The notes: generated by a model from the letters alone, not told the origin. 64,000 nucleotides of DNA from Cellulomonas fimi (GCF_028583725.1 NZ_CP110680.1:806001-870000); one strand, 5' to 3'. Counted from the first letter of the stretch, positions 44,588 to 54,166 are shown. Translations and numbers: made by a program.

Positions 44588-44623
44588 CGGTCGGGCGGCC
44601 GGTGCGGCCGTTACGGTGACCCG

Positions 44624-45235
44624 GTGACGGGTGGTCCGACGACGGGTGGGGCGCCGGGTCGGTCCGACGACAGGCCGGCTCCCGCGTCGTCGGCGCGGTG
44701 GGGCTGGGTGCTCGTCGCCGTGGGCCTGCTGCTGGCGGTCCTGACGGTGGCCGCGTGGTTCGCGACGCGCACGGACGGCATGACGCCGGGGTCGCAGGAG
44801 GCGTCGGCGGCGACGCCGTCCCCGCCCGCGGCATCGGTCGATCCGCGGGCGCCGTGGTCGGCCGACGAGGCGCCGGGGGCGTACGCGCAGCGGCTCGTCA
44901 CGGCGACGAACGTGGCCCGGGCGGACGAGGGCCTGCCGACGCTGGCCTGGTCCGGGTGCGCCGCGGAGCAGGCCGGTCTGCGGGCGGACGCGCTGGTCGG
45001 CGCCCCCGACCTGACCCACGCGCCGATGGACGACGTCATGGCGGCGTGCGCGGTGTCGGTCGCGGCGGAGAACCTGAGCCGGGGTGCGGCGCCTGCGCAG
45101 GAGGTCGTCGACGCGTGGCTCGGGTCGCCGGGCCACCGCGCGAACCTCCTCGACCCGGGGCTGACGTCGGTGGGGATCGCGTGCGCACGCGAGGCCGACG
45201 ACACCCTCACCTGCTCGCAGGTCTTCCTGGGCTGA
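44624..45235 (+). CDS. Membrane-anchored CAP-domain (SCP/PR1) protein
   Basis: 203 residues, GTG start. One membrane segment (about 25-46), a short linker, then a CAP domain with LVTATNVARADEGLPTLAWS, HAPMDDVM and VVDAWLGSPGHRANLLDPGL. CAP proteins are extracellular and often bind lipids or wall polymers. A second, larger CAP protein lies at 56014-57123. Confidence 0.87.
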   Translation: MTGGPTTGGAPGRSDDRPAPASSARWGWVLVAVGLLLAVLTVAAWFATRTDGMTPGSQEASAATPSPPAASVDPRAPWSADEAPGAYAQRLVTATNVARADEGLPTLAWSGCAAEQAGLRADALVGAPDLTHAPMDDVMAACAVSVAAENLSRGAAPAQEVVDAWLGSPGHRANLLDPGLTSVGIACAREADDTLTCSQVFLG

Positions 45236-45307
45236 CCGGACCTGAGCCCGCCTGTCCGGCTCGTCCCCGGACGTCACGGTTCGTCCTCCGCGAACGTGCG
45301 CGCCACC

Positions 45308-45330
45308 ACTCATTACGCAAGGTAATGAGT
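45308..45330. promoter_or_regulatory. Operator palindrome of the MarR gene
   Basis: ACTCATTAC, five bases, GTAATGAGT: a 9-bp perfect inverted repeat (45308-45316 and 45322-45330). A TAGAGT -10 box (45331-45336) follows directly and the ATG is at 45344. A-T richness stands out in this GC-rich DNA. MarR proteins typically bind such sites and repress their own operon. Confidence 0.75.
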
Positions 45331-45343
45331 TAGAGTAATCACC

Positions 45344-45766
45344 ATGCCCACCGCCCCCGCTCTCGCCGGAGAGCTCCGCATCGCCGTCGGTCGGGCGTCG
45401 CGACGGATCCGTGCCGAGCGTGGTGCCCAGGGCCTCACCGACCCGCAGTTCACGGTGCTCGCCTGGCTCGCCAAGGACGGCCCGATGACGCCGGGCCAGC
45501 TCGCCGAGGCGGAGCGCATCCAGCCGCCGAGCATGACGCGCACCGTCAACTCCCTCGTCGAGCTCGGTCTGGTGCAGAAGGCCGAGCACCCCACGGACGG
45601 CCGCCAGGTCGTCGTCACCCTCACGGACGCCGGCAAGGCGGAGGTCGTCGAGACGCGACGCCGCCGGGACGCCTGGCTGACCGAACGCCTCAAGGGCATG
45701 ACCAAGGAGGAGCGTCAGCTCCTCGCCGACGCCGCCGAGCTCCTGCGGAGGATCGCCGCCTCATGA
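45344..45766 (+). CDS. MarR-family transcriptional regulator
   Basis: 140 residues, winged helix with FTVLAWLAKDGPMTPGQLAE, PPSMTRTVNSLVELGLVQ and the wing HPTDGRQVVVTLTDAG. It probably represses itself and the downstream MFS gene from the palindrome at 45308-45330 until a ligand binds. The message seems leaderless. Its stop overlaps the MFS start. Confidence 0.9.
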   Translation: MPTAPALAGELRIAVGRASRRIRAERGAQGLTDPQFTVLAWLAKDGPMTPGQLAEAERIQPPSMTRTVNSLVELGLVQKAEHPTDGRQVVVTLTDAGKAEVVETRRRRDAWLTERLKGMTKEERQLLADAAELLRRIAAS

Positions 45767-47106
45767 GTCCCACGTTCTCCTCGCTCCAGCACCGCAACTA
45801 CCGGTTGTGGTTCGCGGGGGCCCTGGTGGCGAACGTGGGCACCTGGATGCAGCGCGTCGCCCAGGACTGGCTGGTCCTGACCCAGCTGTCCGACGAGTCC
45901 GGCGTCGCGGTCGGCATCACCACGGCCCTGCAGTTCGCGCCCGTGCTGTTCTTGTCCGCGTGGGCGGGGCTGCTCGCGGACCGCGTCGACCGGCGCAAGC
46001 TGCTCGTCGCCACGCAGGTCGGCCAGGGCGTGCTCGCGGCCGGGCTGGGTGCGCTCGTGCTGTCCGGGCACGCCGAGCTGTGGCACGTCTACGTCTTCGC
46101 GGGGCTGCTGGGCGTCGTCGCCGCGATCGACGGGCCGGTGCGCCAGACGTTCGTCGCGGAGCTCGTGCCCACGAACCAGCTGTCCAACGCGGTCGGCCTC
46201 AACAGCGCCTCGTTCAACGCGGCGCGCCTGATCGGCCCGGGCGTCGCGGGGCTGCTCATCGCCTTCGTCGGCACCGGCTGGGTGTTCGTCATCAACGCGG
46301 TGACGTTCGCGGCGACGATCTTCTCGCTGACCCGGATGCGCACGAGCGAGCTGCGCCGCATGCCGACCGTCCCGCGCGCGAAGGGCCAGATCCGCGAGGG
46401 CATCCGCTACGTGCGGGGGCGCAGCGACATCCTCGTGATCATGGTCGTCGTCTGCGTGATCTCGACGTTCGGCCTCAACTTCCAGATGACGTCCGCGATG
46501 ATGGCGCGCACCGAGTTCGGCCGCGGCGCGGGGGAGTACGGCATCCTCGGCTCGGTCCTCGCGATCGGCTCGCTGACGGGTGCCCTGCTCGCCGCCCGAC
46601 GCGAGCGGCCGCGCGTGCGGCTCGTCATCGGCGCCGCGTTCGCGTTCGGCATCGCGACCGGCGTCATGGCGCTCATGCCGACGTACCTGACGTACGCGAT
46701 CTCGGCGATCCCCGTCGGTCTCGCGTCGCTGACGATGATGACGGCCGCCAACGCGACCATCCAGCTCAGCACCGACCCTGCCGTGCGCGGCCGCGTCATG
46801 GCGCTGTACATGATGGTGTTCCTCGGGGCGACGCCCGTCGGGTCGCCGATCGTCGGCTGGATCGGCGAGACGTTCGGCCCGCGCTGGTCGGTCGGCATCG
46901 GCTCGATCACCGCGCTGCTGGTCGCGACCGGCGCCGCCCTGTGGGCCCGCCGCGCGTGGCACGTGCAGGTCCGCTACCGGTGGCGCGCCCGCCCCCACCT
47001 CCAGGTGCTGCACCCGGACCCGGCCGACGAGGTGCCGACGCCGCGCTCGGAGACCGCGCTGCGCCTGGGCACCGACCAGGCGACCAACACGCGCTCGGTC
47101 GCCTGA
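45763..47106 (+). CDS. MFS exporter (EntS/MFS_3-like)
   Basis: 447 residues with 12 membrane segments. RNYRLWFAGALVANVGTWMQ, WAGLLADRVDRRKLLV and AAIDGPVRQTFVAELVP are typical of the MFS_3 group that exports siderophores or drugs. Co-translation with MarR points to efflux of a toxic compound. The last 50 residues are a charged cytosolic tail. Confidence 0.9.
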   Translation: MSPTFSSLQHRNYRLWFAGALVANVGTWMQRVAQDWLVLTQLSDESGVAVGITTALQFAPVLFLSAWAGLLADRVDRRKLLVATQVGQGVLAAGLGALVLSGHAELWHVYVFAGLLGVVAAIDGPVRQTFVAELVPTNQLSNAVGLNSASFNAARLIGPGVAGLLIAFVGTGWVFVINAVTFAATIFSLTRMRTSELRRMPTVPRAKGQIREGIRYVRGRSDILVIMVVVCVISTFGLNFQMTSAMMARTEFGRGAGEYGILGSVLAIGSLTGALLAARRERPRVRLVIGAAFAFGIATGVMALMPTYLTYAISAIPVGLASLTMMTAANATIQLSTDPAVRGRVMALYMMVFLGATPVGSPIVGWIGETFGPRWSVGIGSITALLVATGAALWARRAWHVQVRYRWRARPHLQVLHPDPADEVPTPRSETALRLGTDQATNTRSVA

Positions 47107-47198
47107 CACCGTCGGCGTCCGAGCCGGCTGCGGGGCGGCCGGGTGAATCCACCGGGTGATCGTGTCGGGCGGTTCGTCCGGCATGTCACGATCGCCGG

Positions 47199-49130
47199 GT
47201 GAGCACGCACGTCGGCGCCCCAGGCCCCGGTCCGGAGGGGACCTCGGCCGGCGCTGCCGACCCGCGCGGCTCCGGGGCCGACGACGACGGGCCGACCGGC
47301 GGCGCGCCGTCCCCGGCCGGCGACGCGTCGGCACCGGCCGCCGCCGACCCGGCCGCGGCCGCCCGCGACCGGCGTGCACGGCGTCGTCGGATCACGGGCC
47401 GCGTCGTGGTCGTGCTCGTCGTCCTGCTCGCGGTGGTCCTGCTGCTCGCGGGCTGGCTGGCGTTCCGTGCGGTCCAGACGGTGAACGCCCTCACCGACGC
47501 CAAGGACGCGGTCTCCGACGTGCGCGGCGCGCTCGACGACGGCGACACCCGGACCCTCGAGGCGGCGCTGCCGCAGATCCAGGACGCGACCGGGCGCGCG
47601 CACGCGTCGTCGTCGGACCCGGTGTGGCGGCTCGCGGAGCACCTGCCGCGGGTCGGGCCGCAGCTCGTGGCCGTGAGCACGGTGTCCGCGGCGCTCGACG
47701 ACGTCTCGACGGGCGCGCTGCCCGCCGCGACGACCGTCACGGACCTGCTGGGCGACGGGACGAGCATCCGGGGCGCGGACGGCCGCATCGACCTCGAGCC
47801 GTTCGTCGCCGCGGCACCGGACCTCGTCGACGCCGCCGCCGTGGCGCGCACCGCGTCGGCCGACGTCGCGCGCATCGACACCACGGAGCTCGTCGGACCG
47901 CTGGTGAGCCCGGTCGAGGAGGCCCGCGACGGCCTCGCGCAGGTCGCGGGCGCGCTCGACGCGGGTGCCCAGGCGGCGACCATGCTGCCGCCGATGCTCG
48001 GGAGCGAGGGGCCGCGCACCTACCTGGTGGCGGCGCTCAACAGCGCCGAGCTCCGCACGGCGGGCGGGATCGTCGGCAGCCTCGCCGTGATCCGCGCGGA
48101 CGACGGTGCGCTCTCGCTCGTCGACCAGCGCAGCACGGACGAGCTCAAGGGGCTCGCGGAGCCGGTCCTGCCGCTCACCGAGGAGGAGCTCGCCGTCGAG
48201 GGCCCGGGTCTCGGCCGGTTCGTGCAGAACGCGGTCATGACGCCGGACTTCCCGCGCTCGGCGCAGCTGCTGGCGGCGCGCTGGCAGCAGGACGTGGGCG
48301 GCGCCGTCGACGGTGTTGTCGCGACGGACCCCGTCGCGGTCGCGGCGCTCCTGCGCGAGGTCGGCCCGGTCACGGAGCCGGGCGGCACGACGCTCGACGC
48401 CGACACCCTGCTCGCGACGCTGCTGCACGACGCCTACCTGCGGTACCCCGACCTGCGCGCCGCGGACTCGTTCTTCGCGGACGTGGCGTCGACGATCTTC
48501 GGCGCGCTCGGCTCCGGCGGCGGGGACGTGCGCGGCCTCGTGGAGGTGGCCGCGGACGCCGGGGAGGAGGGCCGGATCCGGGTCTGGTCGGCCCACCCCG
48601 CGGAGCAGGAGCGGCTCCTCGCGACGGCGCTCGGCGGCGCCTTCCTGTCGGGACCGTTCGACGACGCCGCGGGCGTGTTCCTCAACGACGGCACCGCGGG
48701 CAAGCTCGACTACTACCTGCGCCCGACGCTCACGGTCGAGGAGCTGCGCTGCACGGGCGCGCAGCCGTCCGCGACGGTGCGCCTCGACCTCGCGTACGAC
48801 CCGCCGGCCGACGTCGCGTCGTTCCCCGAGAACGTCACCGGCACGAGCGGCGTGGTGCCCGTGGGGTCGCTCGCCACGAGCATCACGCTCTACGGGCCCG
48901 TCGGCGGTGCCCCGCAGGGTCTCGTGACGGACCAGGGCGTCGTCGGCGGCAGGTCCGCGACGGTCGCCGGGCGGCCGGTCACCGTCGCCGGCTCGCGGCT
49001 CGACCCGGGCGGCCGGGCGACCTACCGGTTCGAGGTCCCGGTGCGCGACGGCCGCCTCAGCGTGTGGACGACGCCCAGCCTGACGAGCCCGGGCAGCGTC
49101 GCGGCGACCTGTCCCGGCGCCGACCGCTGA
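47199..49130 (+). CDS. DUF4012 membrane-anchored extracellular protein, copy 2
   Basis: 643 residues, GTG start. A long Gly/Ala/Pro-rich cytosolic part (1-62), one membrane segment (about 68-90), then the same DUF4012 layout as 30445-32298: MLGSEGPRTYLVAALNSAEL, RTAGGIVGSLAVI, TPDFPRSAQLLAARWQQDVG and VFLNDGTAGKLDYYLRPTL. It is followed by a secreted LSATG protein, as in the first copy. Confidence 0.85.
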   Translation: MSTHVGAPGPGPEGTSAGAADPRGSGADDDGPTGGAPSPAGDASAPAAADPAAAARDRRARRRRITGRVVVVLVVLLAVVLLLAGWLAFRAVQTVNALTDAKDAVSDVRGALDDGDTRTLEAALPQIQDATGRAHASSSDPVWRLAEHLPRVGPQLVAVSTVSAALDDVSTGALPAATTVTDLLGDGTSIRGADGRIDLEPFVAAAPDLVDAAAVARTASADVARIDTTELVGPLVSPVEEARDGLAQVAGALDAGAQAATMLPPMLGSEGPRTYLVAALNSAELRTAGGIVGSLAVIRADDGALSLVDQRSTDELKGLAEPVLPLTEEELAVEGPGLGRFVQNAVMTPDFPRSAQLLAARWQQDVGGAVDGVVATDPVAVAALLREVGPVTEPGGTTLDADTLLATLLHDAYLRYPDLRAADSFFADVASTIFGALGSGGGDVRGLVEVAADAGEEGRIRVWSAHPAEQERLLATALGGAFLSGPFDDAAGVFLNDGTAGKLDYYLRPTLTVEELRCTGAQPSATVRLDLAYDPPADVASFPENVTGTSGVVPVGSLATSITLYGPVGGAPQGLVTDQGVVGGRSATVAGRPVTVAGSRLDPGGRATYRFEVPVRDGRLSVWTTPSLTSPGSVAATCPGADR

Positions 49131-49137
49131 CGCCCGC

Positions 49138-49153
49138 TCACCCGCGCGGGTGA
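49138..49153. repeat. 16-bp palindrome TCACCCGCGCGGGTGA
   Basis: Perfect palindrome eight bases after the DUF4012 copy 2 stop. It may be a terminator stem without a loop or a protein site. Confidence 0.35.
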
Positions 49154-49179
49154 CCAGGACCGTGCTGGGCGCGCGCGAC

Positions 49180-49203
49180 CGGGTGATTGTCCGAAATCAC
49201 CCG
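49180..49203 (+). promoter_or_regulatory. Stem-loop in the leader of the LSATG gene
   Basis: CGGGTGATT and AATCACCCG (9 bp, 49180-49188 and 49195-49203) enclose six bases. The word CGGGTGAT also occurs about 46 bases before the DUF4012 copy 2 start (near 47154). The octamer ATTGTCCG occurs at 49186 and again near 49253. A shared regulator is possible. Confidence 0.35.
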
Positions 49204-49283
49204 ATCTTCCCCTGGGGTGCGCCGGACCGGGCGGGGGAGGATGAGCACGAATTGTCCGTTCTGCCCATCGAGGGAGCAAGGTC

Positions 49284-49988
49284 ATGAGCAAGGTCATCCG
49301 GGCATGTGCCACCGCGCTGCTGGTGGCGGCGGCCGCCCTGGGCGTCCCCGCCGTGGCCCAGGCGGAGGTGTACCCGTCGCAGGAGCCCTCCGCGCCCACG
49401 CAGGAGCCGTCGGGCCCGCTGTACGGCTGCGAGGGCGACACCGACGAGTACGGCGCCCCGCTGCCGTGCGACCTGACGGTGTCCGTGCTGACGCCGATCT
49501 GCGACAACGACGTGCCGAAGCTGCGGTACGCGGTCGTGCCGAACGGCACGCCGAACACCACCGTGACGATCACGTGGGTCAACCCCGGCGGCCCGGACGT
49601 CGTGCAGTCCGGCCTGCCGCTGTCGGGCACGGTCCTGTGGCCCGGCGCGGTGGTCGGCCCCGACGGCAAGGGGGCCGACTGGCCCGGCTGGAGCCAGCTG
49701 TCCGACGGCTCGTGGGTCGAGGGTGACGAGTTCGACTGGGTCCGCCCGTCGGTGAGCGTGAACTTCGCGGTCAACCCGGAGATGACGACGACCGTCGCCT
49801 ACCCGCCGTCGAGCCCGAACTGCGCCACCAACCCGCCCGGTGAGGCCGTCCTGGCGTCGAACCAGGTCCTGTCCGCCACGGGCAGCAACACCGCGCCGCT
49901 GCTGTGGGCCGGTGCCGGCCTGCTCGTCGTGGGTGCGGGTGCCGTCACCGCCGTGACGCTGGTCCGCCGCCGGCACGAGGCGGCCTGA
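49284..49988 (+). CDS. Secreted surface protein with LSATG sorting signal
   Basis: 234 residues, ATG start. Signal peptide (1-27, AQA cut), an extracellular part with paired cysteines (CEGDTDEYGAPLPCD, PICDNDV, SPNCATN), and a C-terminal LSATGSNTAPLLWAGAGLL plus RRRHEAA tail. It is not an obvious paralogue of the two LSSTG proteins beyond the tail, but its place beside a DUF4012 gene is the same. Confidence 0.75.
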   Translation: MSKVIRACATALLVAAAALGVPAVAQAEVYPSQEPSAPTQEPSGPLYGCEGDTDEYGAPLPCDLTVSVLTPICDNDVPKLRYAVVPNGTPNTTVTITWVNPGGPDVVQSGLPLSGTVLWPGAVVGPDGKGADWPGWSQLSDGSWVEGDEFDWVRPSVSVNFAVNPEMTTTVAYPPSSPNCATNPPGEAVLASNQVLSATGSNTAPLLWAGAGLLVVGAGAVTAVTLVRRRHEAA

Positions 49989-50034
49989 CGCGACGCCGGG
50001 GTCGGTCGGAGGGGACCGGTCCCGGGGCCGTCGA

Positions 50035-50075
50035 CGACGAGGCCCGCTCCGCTTCTCGCGGGGCGGGCCTCGTCG
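50035..50075. terminator. Bidirectional terminator between the LSATG and serC genes
   Basis: A 17-bp stem with one G-T pair (50035-50051 with 50059-50075) and a seven-base loop, between convergent genes. Confidence 0.7.
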
Positions 50076-50111
50076 CGCGTGCGCCGTGCGCGGTGCGGGC
50101 GGCGCCCGTCG

Positions 50112-51332
<1,221 letters not shown>

Positions 51333-51371
51333 TCACCCGCCACGGCACGGACTGATGCGGGAGGCGTAGCG

Positions 51372-52073
51372 GTGAGCGACCTGATCGACACGACGGAGAT
51401 GTACCTCAAGACGATCTACGAGCTCACCGAGGAAGGGCGCACCCCGCTGCGGGCGCGCATCGCGGAGCGCCTGGGTCACTCGGGGCCGACGGTCTCGCAG
51501 ACCGTCGCGCGCATGGAGCGCGACGGCCTCGTGGTGGTCACGGGCGACCGGCACCTCGAGCTCACGCCCGACGGCCACGCGAAGGCGGTGCGCGTCATGC
51601 GCAAGCACCGGCTCGCCGAGCGCCTGCTCACGGACGTCATCGGCCTGGAGTGGCCGTACGTCCACGAGGAGGCGTGCCGCTGGGAGCACGTGATGAGCGA
51701 GCGCGTCGAGAAGCGGCTCGCGTCGCTGCTCGACCACCCGCACTTCGACCCGTACGGCAACCCCATCCCGGGGCTCGCGGAGATCGGCGAGGAGGTCACG
51801 CGCGAGGAGTTCCTCGACGGGGTGACGCCGCTGACGGCGGTCTCGCCCGCGCTGGGGCAGGACGGCGGACGCGCGGTCGTCGCGCGCATCGCGGAGCCGC
51901 TGCAGGTCGACGTCGAGCTGCTGAGCCGGCTCGCCGACGCGGGCGTGCGCCCGGGCAGCGAGATCGACGTCGAGCGGGGCGACGGCGTCGTGACCGTCGC
52001 GGTGCCGGGCTCGGCCACCGTGCTCGACCTGCCCGACGACGTGGCGCGGCACATCTTCGTCGGCACGCGCTGA
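51372..52073 (+). CDS. ideR: IdeR/DtxR-family metal-dependent regulator
   Basis: 233 residues, GTG start. Helix-turn-helix TPLRARIAERLGHSGPTVSQ, dimerisation and metal domain with the ligand block EEACRWEHVMSERVE, and a C-terminal SH3-like domain. M10-type, Cys, Glu and His metal ligands are in place. Length and motifs match iron-sensing IdeR more than manganese-sensing MntR, which lacks the third domain. It represses iron uptake when iron is plentiful. Confidence 0.88.
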   Translation: MSDLIDTTEMYLKTIYELTEEGRTPLRARIAERLGHSGPTVSQTVARMERDGLVVVTGDRHLELTPDGHAKAVRVMRKHRLAERLLTDVIGLEWPYVHEEACRWEHVMSERVEKRLASLLDHPHFDPYGNPIPGLAEIGEEVTREEFLDGVTPLTAVSPALGQDGGRAVVARIAEPLQVDVELLSRLADAGVRPGSEIDVERGDGVVTVAVPGSATVLDLPDDVARHIFVGTR

Positions 52074-52074
52074 C

Positions 52075-52104
52075 CGCGGGAGGGCCGTGCGCGGCCCTCC
52101 CGCG
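52075..52104 (+). terminator. Hairpin terminator after ideR
   Basis: A 12-bp perfect stem (52075-52086 with 52093-52104) with loop GTGCGC, starting just after the stop. Confidence 0.7.
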
Positions 52105-52227
52105 ACACGTCCCGTCCACCCGCGGGTGAGATCGACCACCTGCGCGTGTGCGCGCTCCCACGGCCGGGATGCCGTCGTCCCAGGTCGCCCCGGCGTGTTG
52201 CGCTGGCGCGCCGGACAACCGTCCAAC

Positions 52228-52278
52228 AGGAGCCGTATCTCTTCGTGATCGGAACGTGACAATCACGGGAAGGCTCCT
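52228..52278. promoter_or_regulatory. Nested inverted repeats at the nlpC promoter
   Basis: Outer arms AGGAGCC (52228-52234) and GGCTCCT (52272-52278); inner arms CGTGAT (52244-52249) and ATCACG (52262-52267). They overlap the promoter candidate, so they more likely bind protein than fold as RNA. Confidence 0.45.
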
Positions 52279-52285
52279 GTACGTT
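52256..52285 (+). promoter_or_regulatory. Candidate promoter of the riboswitch-nlpC transcript
   Basis: GTGACA (52256-52261), 18 bases, TACGTT (52280-52285), close to TTGACA/TAnnnT. Transcription would start near 52292, shortly before the riboswitch. Confidence 0.45.
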
Positions 52286-52325
52286 CGACCTGCTTCAAGG
52301 AACCCTCCTCCGCGAAGCCCTCGAG

Positions 52326-52505
52326 CGGAACGCCGAACCCTGCCGCCGCCCCGAGGTCCGTACGAACCGCCGGCAGGGGCGGGGGACCCACGTTTTGTGG
52401 TCCACCGGAGACGGTGACCTTGGGGTGAAGCCGAGGTGGCAGCAGGACCGCCGCCGACGCCGAGTGTTCTCCCACTCGAACCCGACAGCTCACCTCGCAG
52501 GCGAC
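52326..52505 (+). ncRNA. ydaO-yuaA (c-di-AMP) riboswitch
   Basis: The conserved ydaO blocks appear in order: CGCCGAACCCTG (52331-52342), CCGGCAGGGGCGGGGGACCC (52370-52389), GGGGTGAAGCCG (about 52422-52433), CTCGAACCCGACAGCTCACC (52475-52494) and TCGCAGGC (52495-52502). This order is specific for the class. In actinomycetes it controls wall hydrolases of the NlpC/P60 and Rpf types, as here; high c-di-AMP normally turns the gene off. The nlpC GTG follows 15 bases later. Exact borders are approximate. Confidence 0.93.
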
Positions 52506-52519
52506 AGGAGAGGCACCTA

Positions 52520-53293
52520 GTGACCGTGAGCACCACCCGCGCCCGGCACCGGTCTGCGCGTCGTCCCTCGACGCCCCTGACCGAGCTCGCTTCGGCCGCA
52601 TCGGAGCAGATGGGCACCGTCGGCCGCCGTACGGCCGTCGTCGCCGCGTCCTCCGGCCTCGTCGTCACGATGATCGGTGCCCCCGCGGGCGCCGCGTCGG
52701 ACAGCTCGGCGGCCGGAGCCCTGAACTCCGTCGACACCGCAGCACTGACCGCGTCCGCGCGTGCCGTGCTCAACACGTCCCCCGTCGTCAGCTCCCCGGC
52801 CGAGGCCGCGTGGACCTTCGACGCCCCGACCGTCACGGCCGTCAAGCCGACGCCTCCGCCGGAGACGCGCCGCGCCACGGCGACGACCACGTCGCGCACG
52901 GCGGCCCGCACGGCGACGCCCGCCGCGGCGACCACCAACGCGCCGATCCCGCAGTCGGTGGCCGGCAACGCGGTCCTCGAGATCGCCGCCCGCTACGTGG
53001 GCACCCCGTACGTCTCCGGTGGCTCCTCGCCCGCCGGCTTCGACTGCTCGGGCTTCGTCTCGTACGTCTACGCGCAGCTCGGCGTCTCCCTGCCGCGCAC
53101 GTCGTCGGGCATCAAGGCGGCCGCGACCGTCATCTCCCGCGACCAGGCGCAGCCGGGTGACCTCATCTGGAGCCCCGGCCACATCTCGATCTACGCCGGT
53201 GGCAACCAGCAGATCGACTCGCCGCGCCCCGGCAAGACGGTCCAGTTCCGCGCGATCTGGCAGTCCTCGCCGGTCTTCCTGCGGGTCGGCTGA
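52520..53293 (+). CDS. Secreted NlpC/P60 cell-wall endopeptidase
   Basis: 257 residues from the GTG at 52520 (AGGAGAGG upstream). A signal region (about 34-60) precedes a Thr/Ala/Pro-rich linker, and the NlpC/P60 domain fills the C-terminal 120 residues: catalytic Cys in GFDCSGFVSYVY, His in SPGHISIYAG and the third polar residue in NQQIDSP. It cuts peptidoglycan stem peptides. The c-di-AMP riboswitch in its leader ties wall cutting to osmotic and wall stress. Confidence 0.93.
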   Translation: MTVSTTRARHRSARRPSTPLTELASAASEQMGTVGRRTAVVAASSGLVVTMIGAPAGAASDSSAAGALNSVDTAALTASARAVLNTSPVVSSPAEAAWTFDAPTVTAVKPTPPPETRRATATTTSRTAARTATPAAATTNAPIPQSVAGNAVLEIAARYVGTPYVSGGSSPAGFDCSGFVSYVYAQLGVSLPRTSSGIKAAATVISRDQAQPGDLIWSPGHISIYAGGNQQIDSPRPGKTVQFRAIWQSSPVFLRVG

Positions 53294-53311
53294 CACCGAG
53301 AACGGCTTCAC

Positions 53312-53347
53312 CGAGGCCCCGACGACGTCCGCGTCGTCGGGGCCTCG
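53312..53347 (+). terminator. Hairpin terminator after nlpC
   Basis: A 15-bp perfect stem (53312-53326 with 53333-53347), loop GTCCGC, followed by TCGTT, 18 bases after the stop. The remaining 213 bases to the next gene hold no feature I can support. Confidence 0.75.
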
Positions 53348-53560
53348 TCGTTCCCCCAGGGCGTCGTCCGGCTCGTCGTGGCGTGTGAGGGCGACGGGGG
53401 CGGGTCCGTCGTCGTGGACTGTCGTCCGGGCGTTCACCCGCGCCGCGCGCCGACGTCCGATGGCCGTGTCCAGGTCGCCGCGTACGCTGGTCGCGCACCA
53501 CGCTGTTGCTTCGCCGGGCCGGCAGCCAGCCGGTCCGACCCGTGAGGTCGGGAGGACGCC

Positions 53561-54166
53561 GTGCTGACCGAGACAACTGCCCTCGCCCCCGAGGGGGGCG
53601 GGACGGTCGGCGCGAGCGCGCGTACCGTCACCGCCCCGCCCGCTACCCGGGCGATCCCGTCGGCGCTGTCGTCCGGCGCCCGCTCGCTGCTGCTGAACGC
53701 GAGCATGGAACCGCTGTGCATCGTGAGCCTGCGTCGGGCGGTGCTGCTCGTCATGAGCGGCAAGGCGACGGTGCTCGAGACCGACGGCCGCCTGCTGCAC
53801 TCCGAGCACACGGCCGTGCCGCTGCCGGTCGTGCTCTGCCTGACGCGGTACGTCCACGTGCCCGTGCGCCGGCCCGTGCCACCGACGCGCCGCACCGTCC
53901 TGCAGCGCGACGGCCACCGGTGCGCGTACTGCGGCGGCGGGGCCGACACCGTCGACCACGTGCACCCGCGCTCGCGCGGCGGCCGGCACGAGTGGACGAA
54001 CGTCGTCGCGGCCTGCGTCCGGTGCAACCACCGCAAGGCCGACCGGCTGCTGCACGAGATCGGGTGGGAGCTGCCGTTCCTGCCCCGCGCGCCGCGGTGG
54101 TCGGTGACGTTCGGGTCGGCGGCGGTGCGCACCGAGCCGTTGTGGGCCGCGTACGTCCGGTCCTGA
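53561..54166 (+). CDS. HNH endonuclease family protein
   Basis: 201 residues, GTG start. The N-terminal part (LLLNASMEPLCIVSLRRAVL and LVMSGKATVLE) and the HNH core CAYCG...DHVHPRSRGG...AACVRCNHRKADR match the widespread actinobacterial HNH_5 type. Two CxxC pairs bind zinc. The cell role is not known; it is not next to any mobile element. Confidence 0.88.
   Translation: MLTETTALAPEGGGTVGASARTVTAPPATRAIPSALSSGARSLLLNASMEPLCIVSLRRAVLLVMSGKATVLETDGRLLHSEHTAVPLPVVLCLTRYVHVPVRRPVPPTRRTVLQRDGHRCAYCGGGADTVDHVHPRSRGGRHEWTNVVAACVRCNHRKADRLLHEIGWELPFLPRAPRWSVTFGSAAVRTEPLWAAYVRS

Noticed and set aside
29747-49988. Sortase gene to match the LSxTG tails
   Set aside because: I found no TLXTC-type sortase in any frame here; it must be elsewhere or absent.
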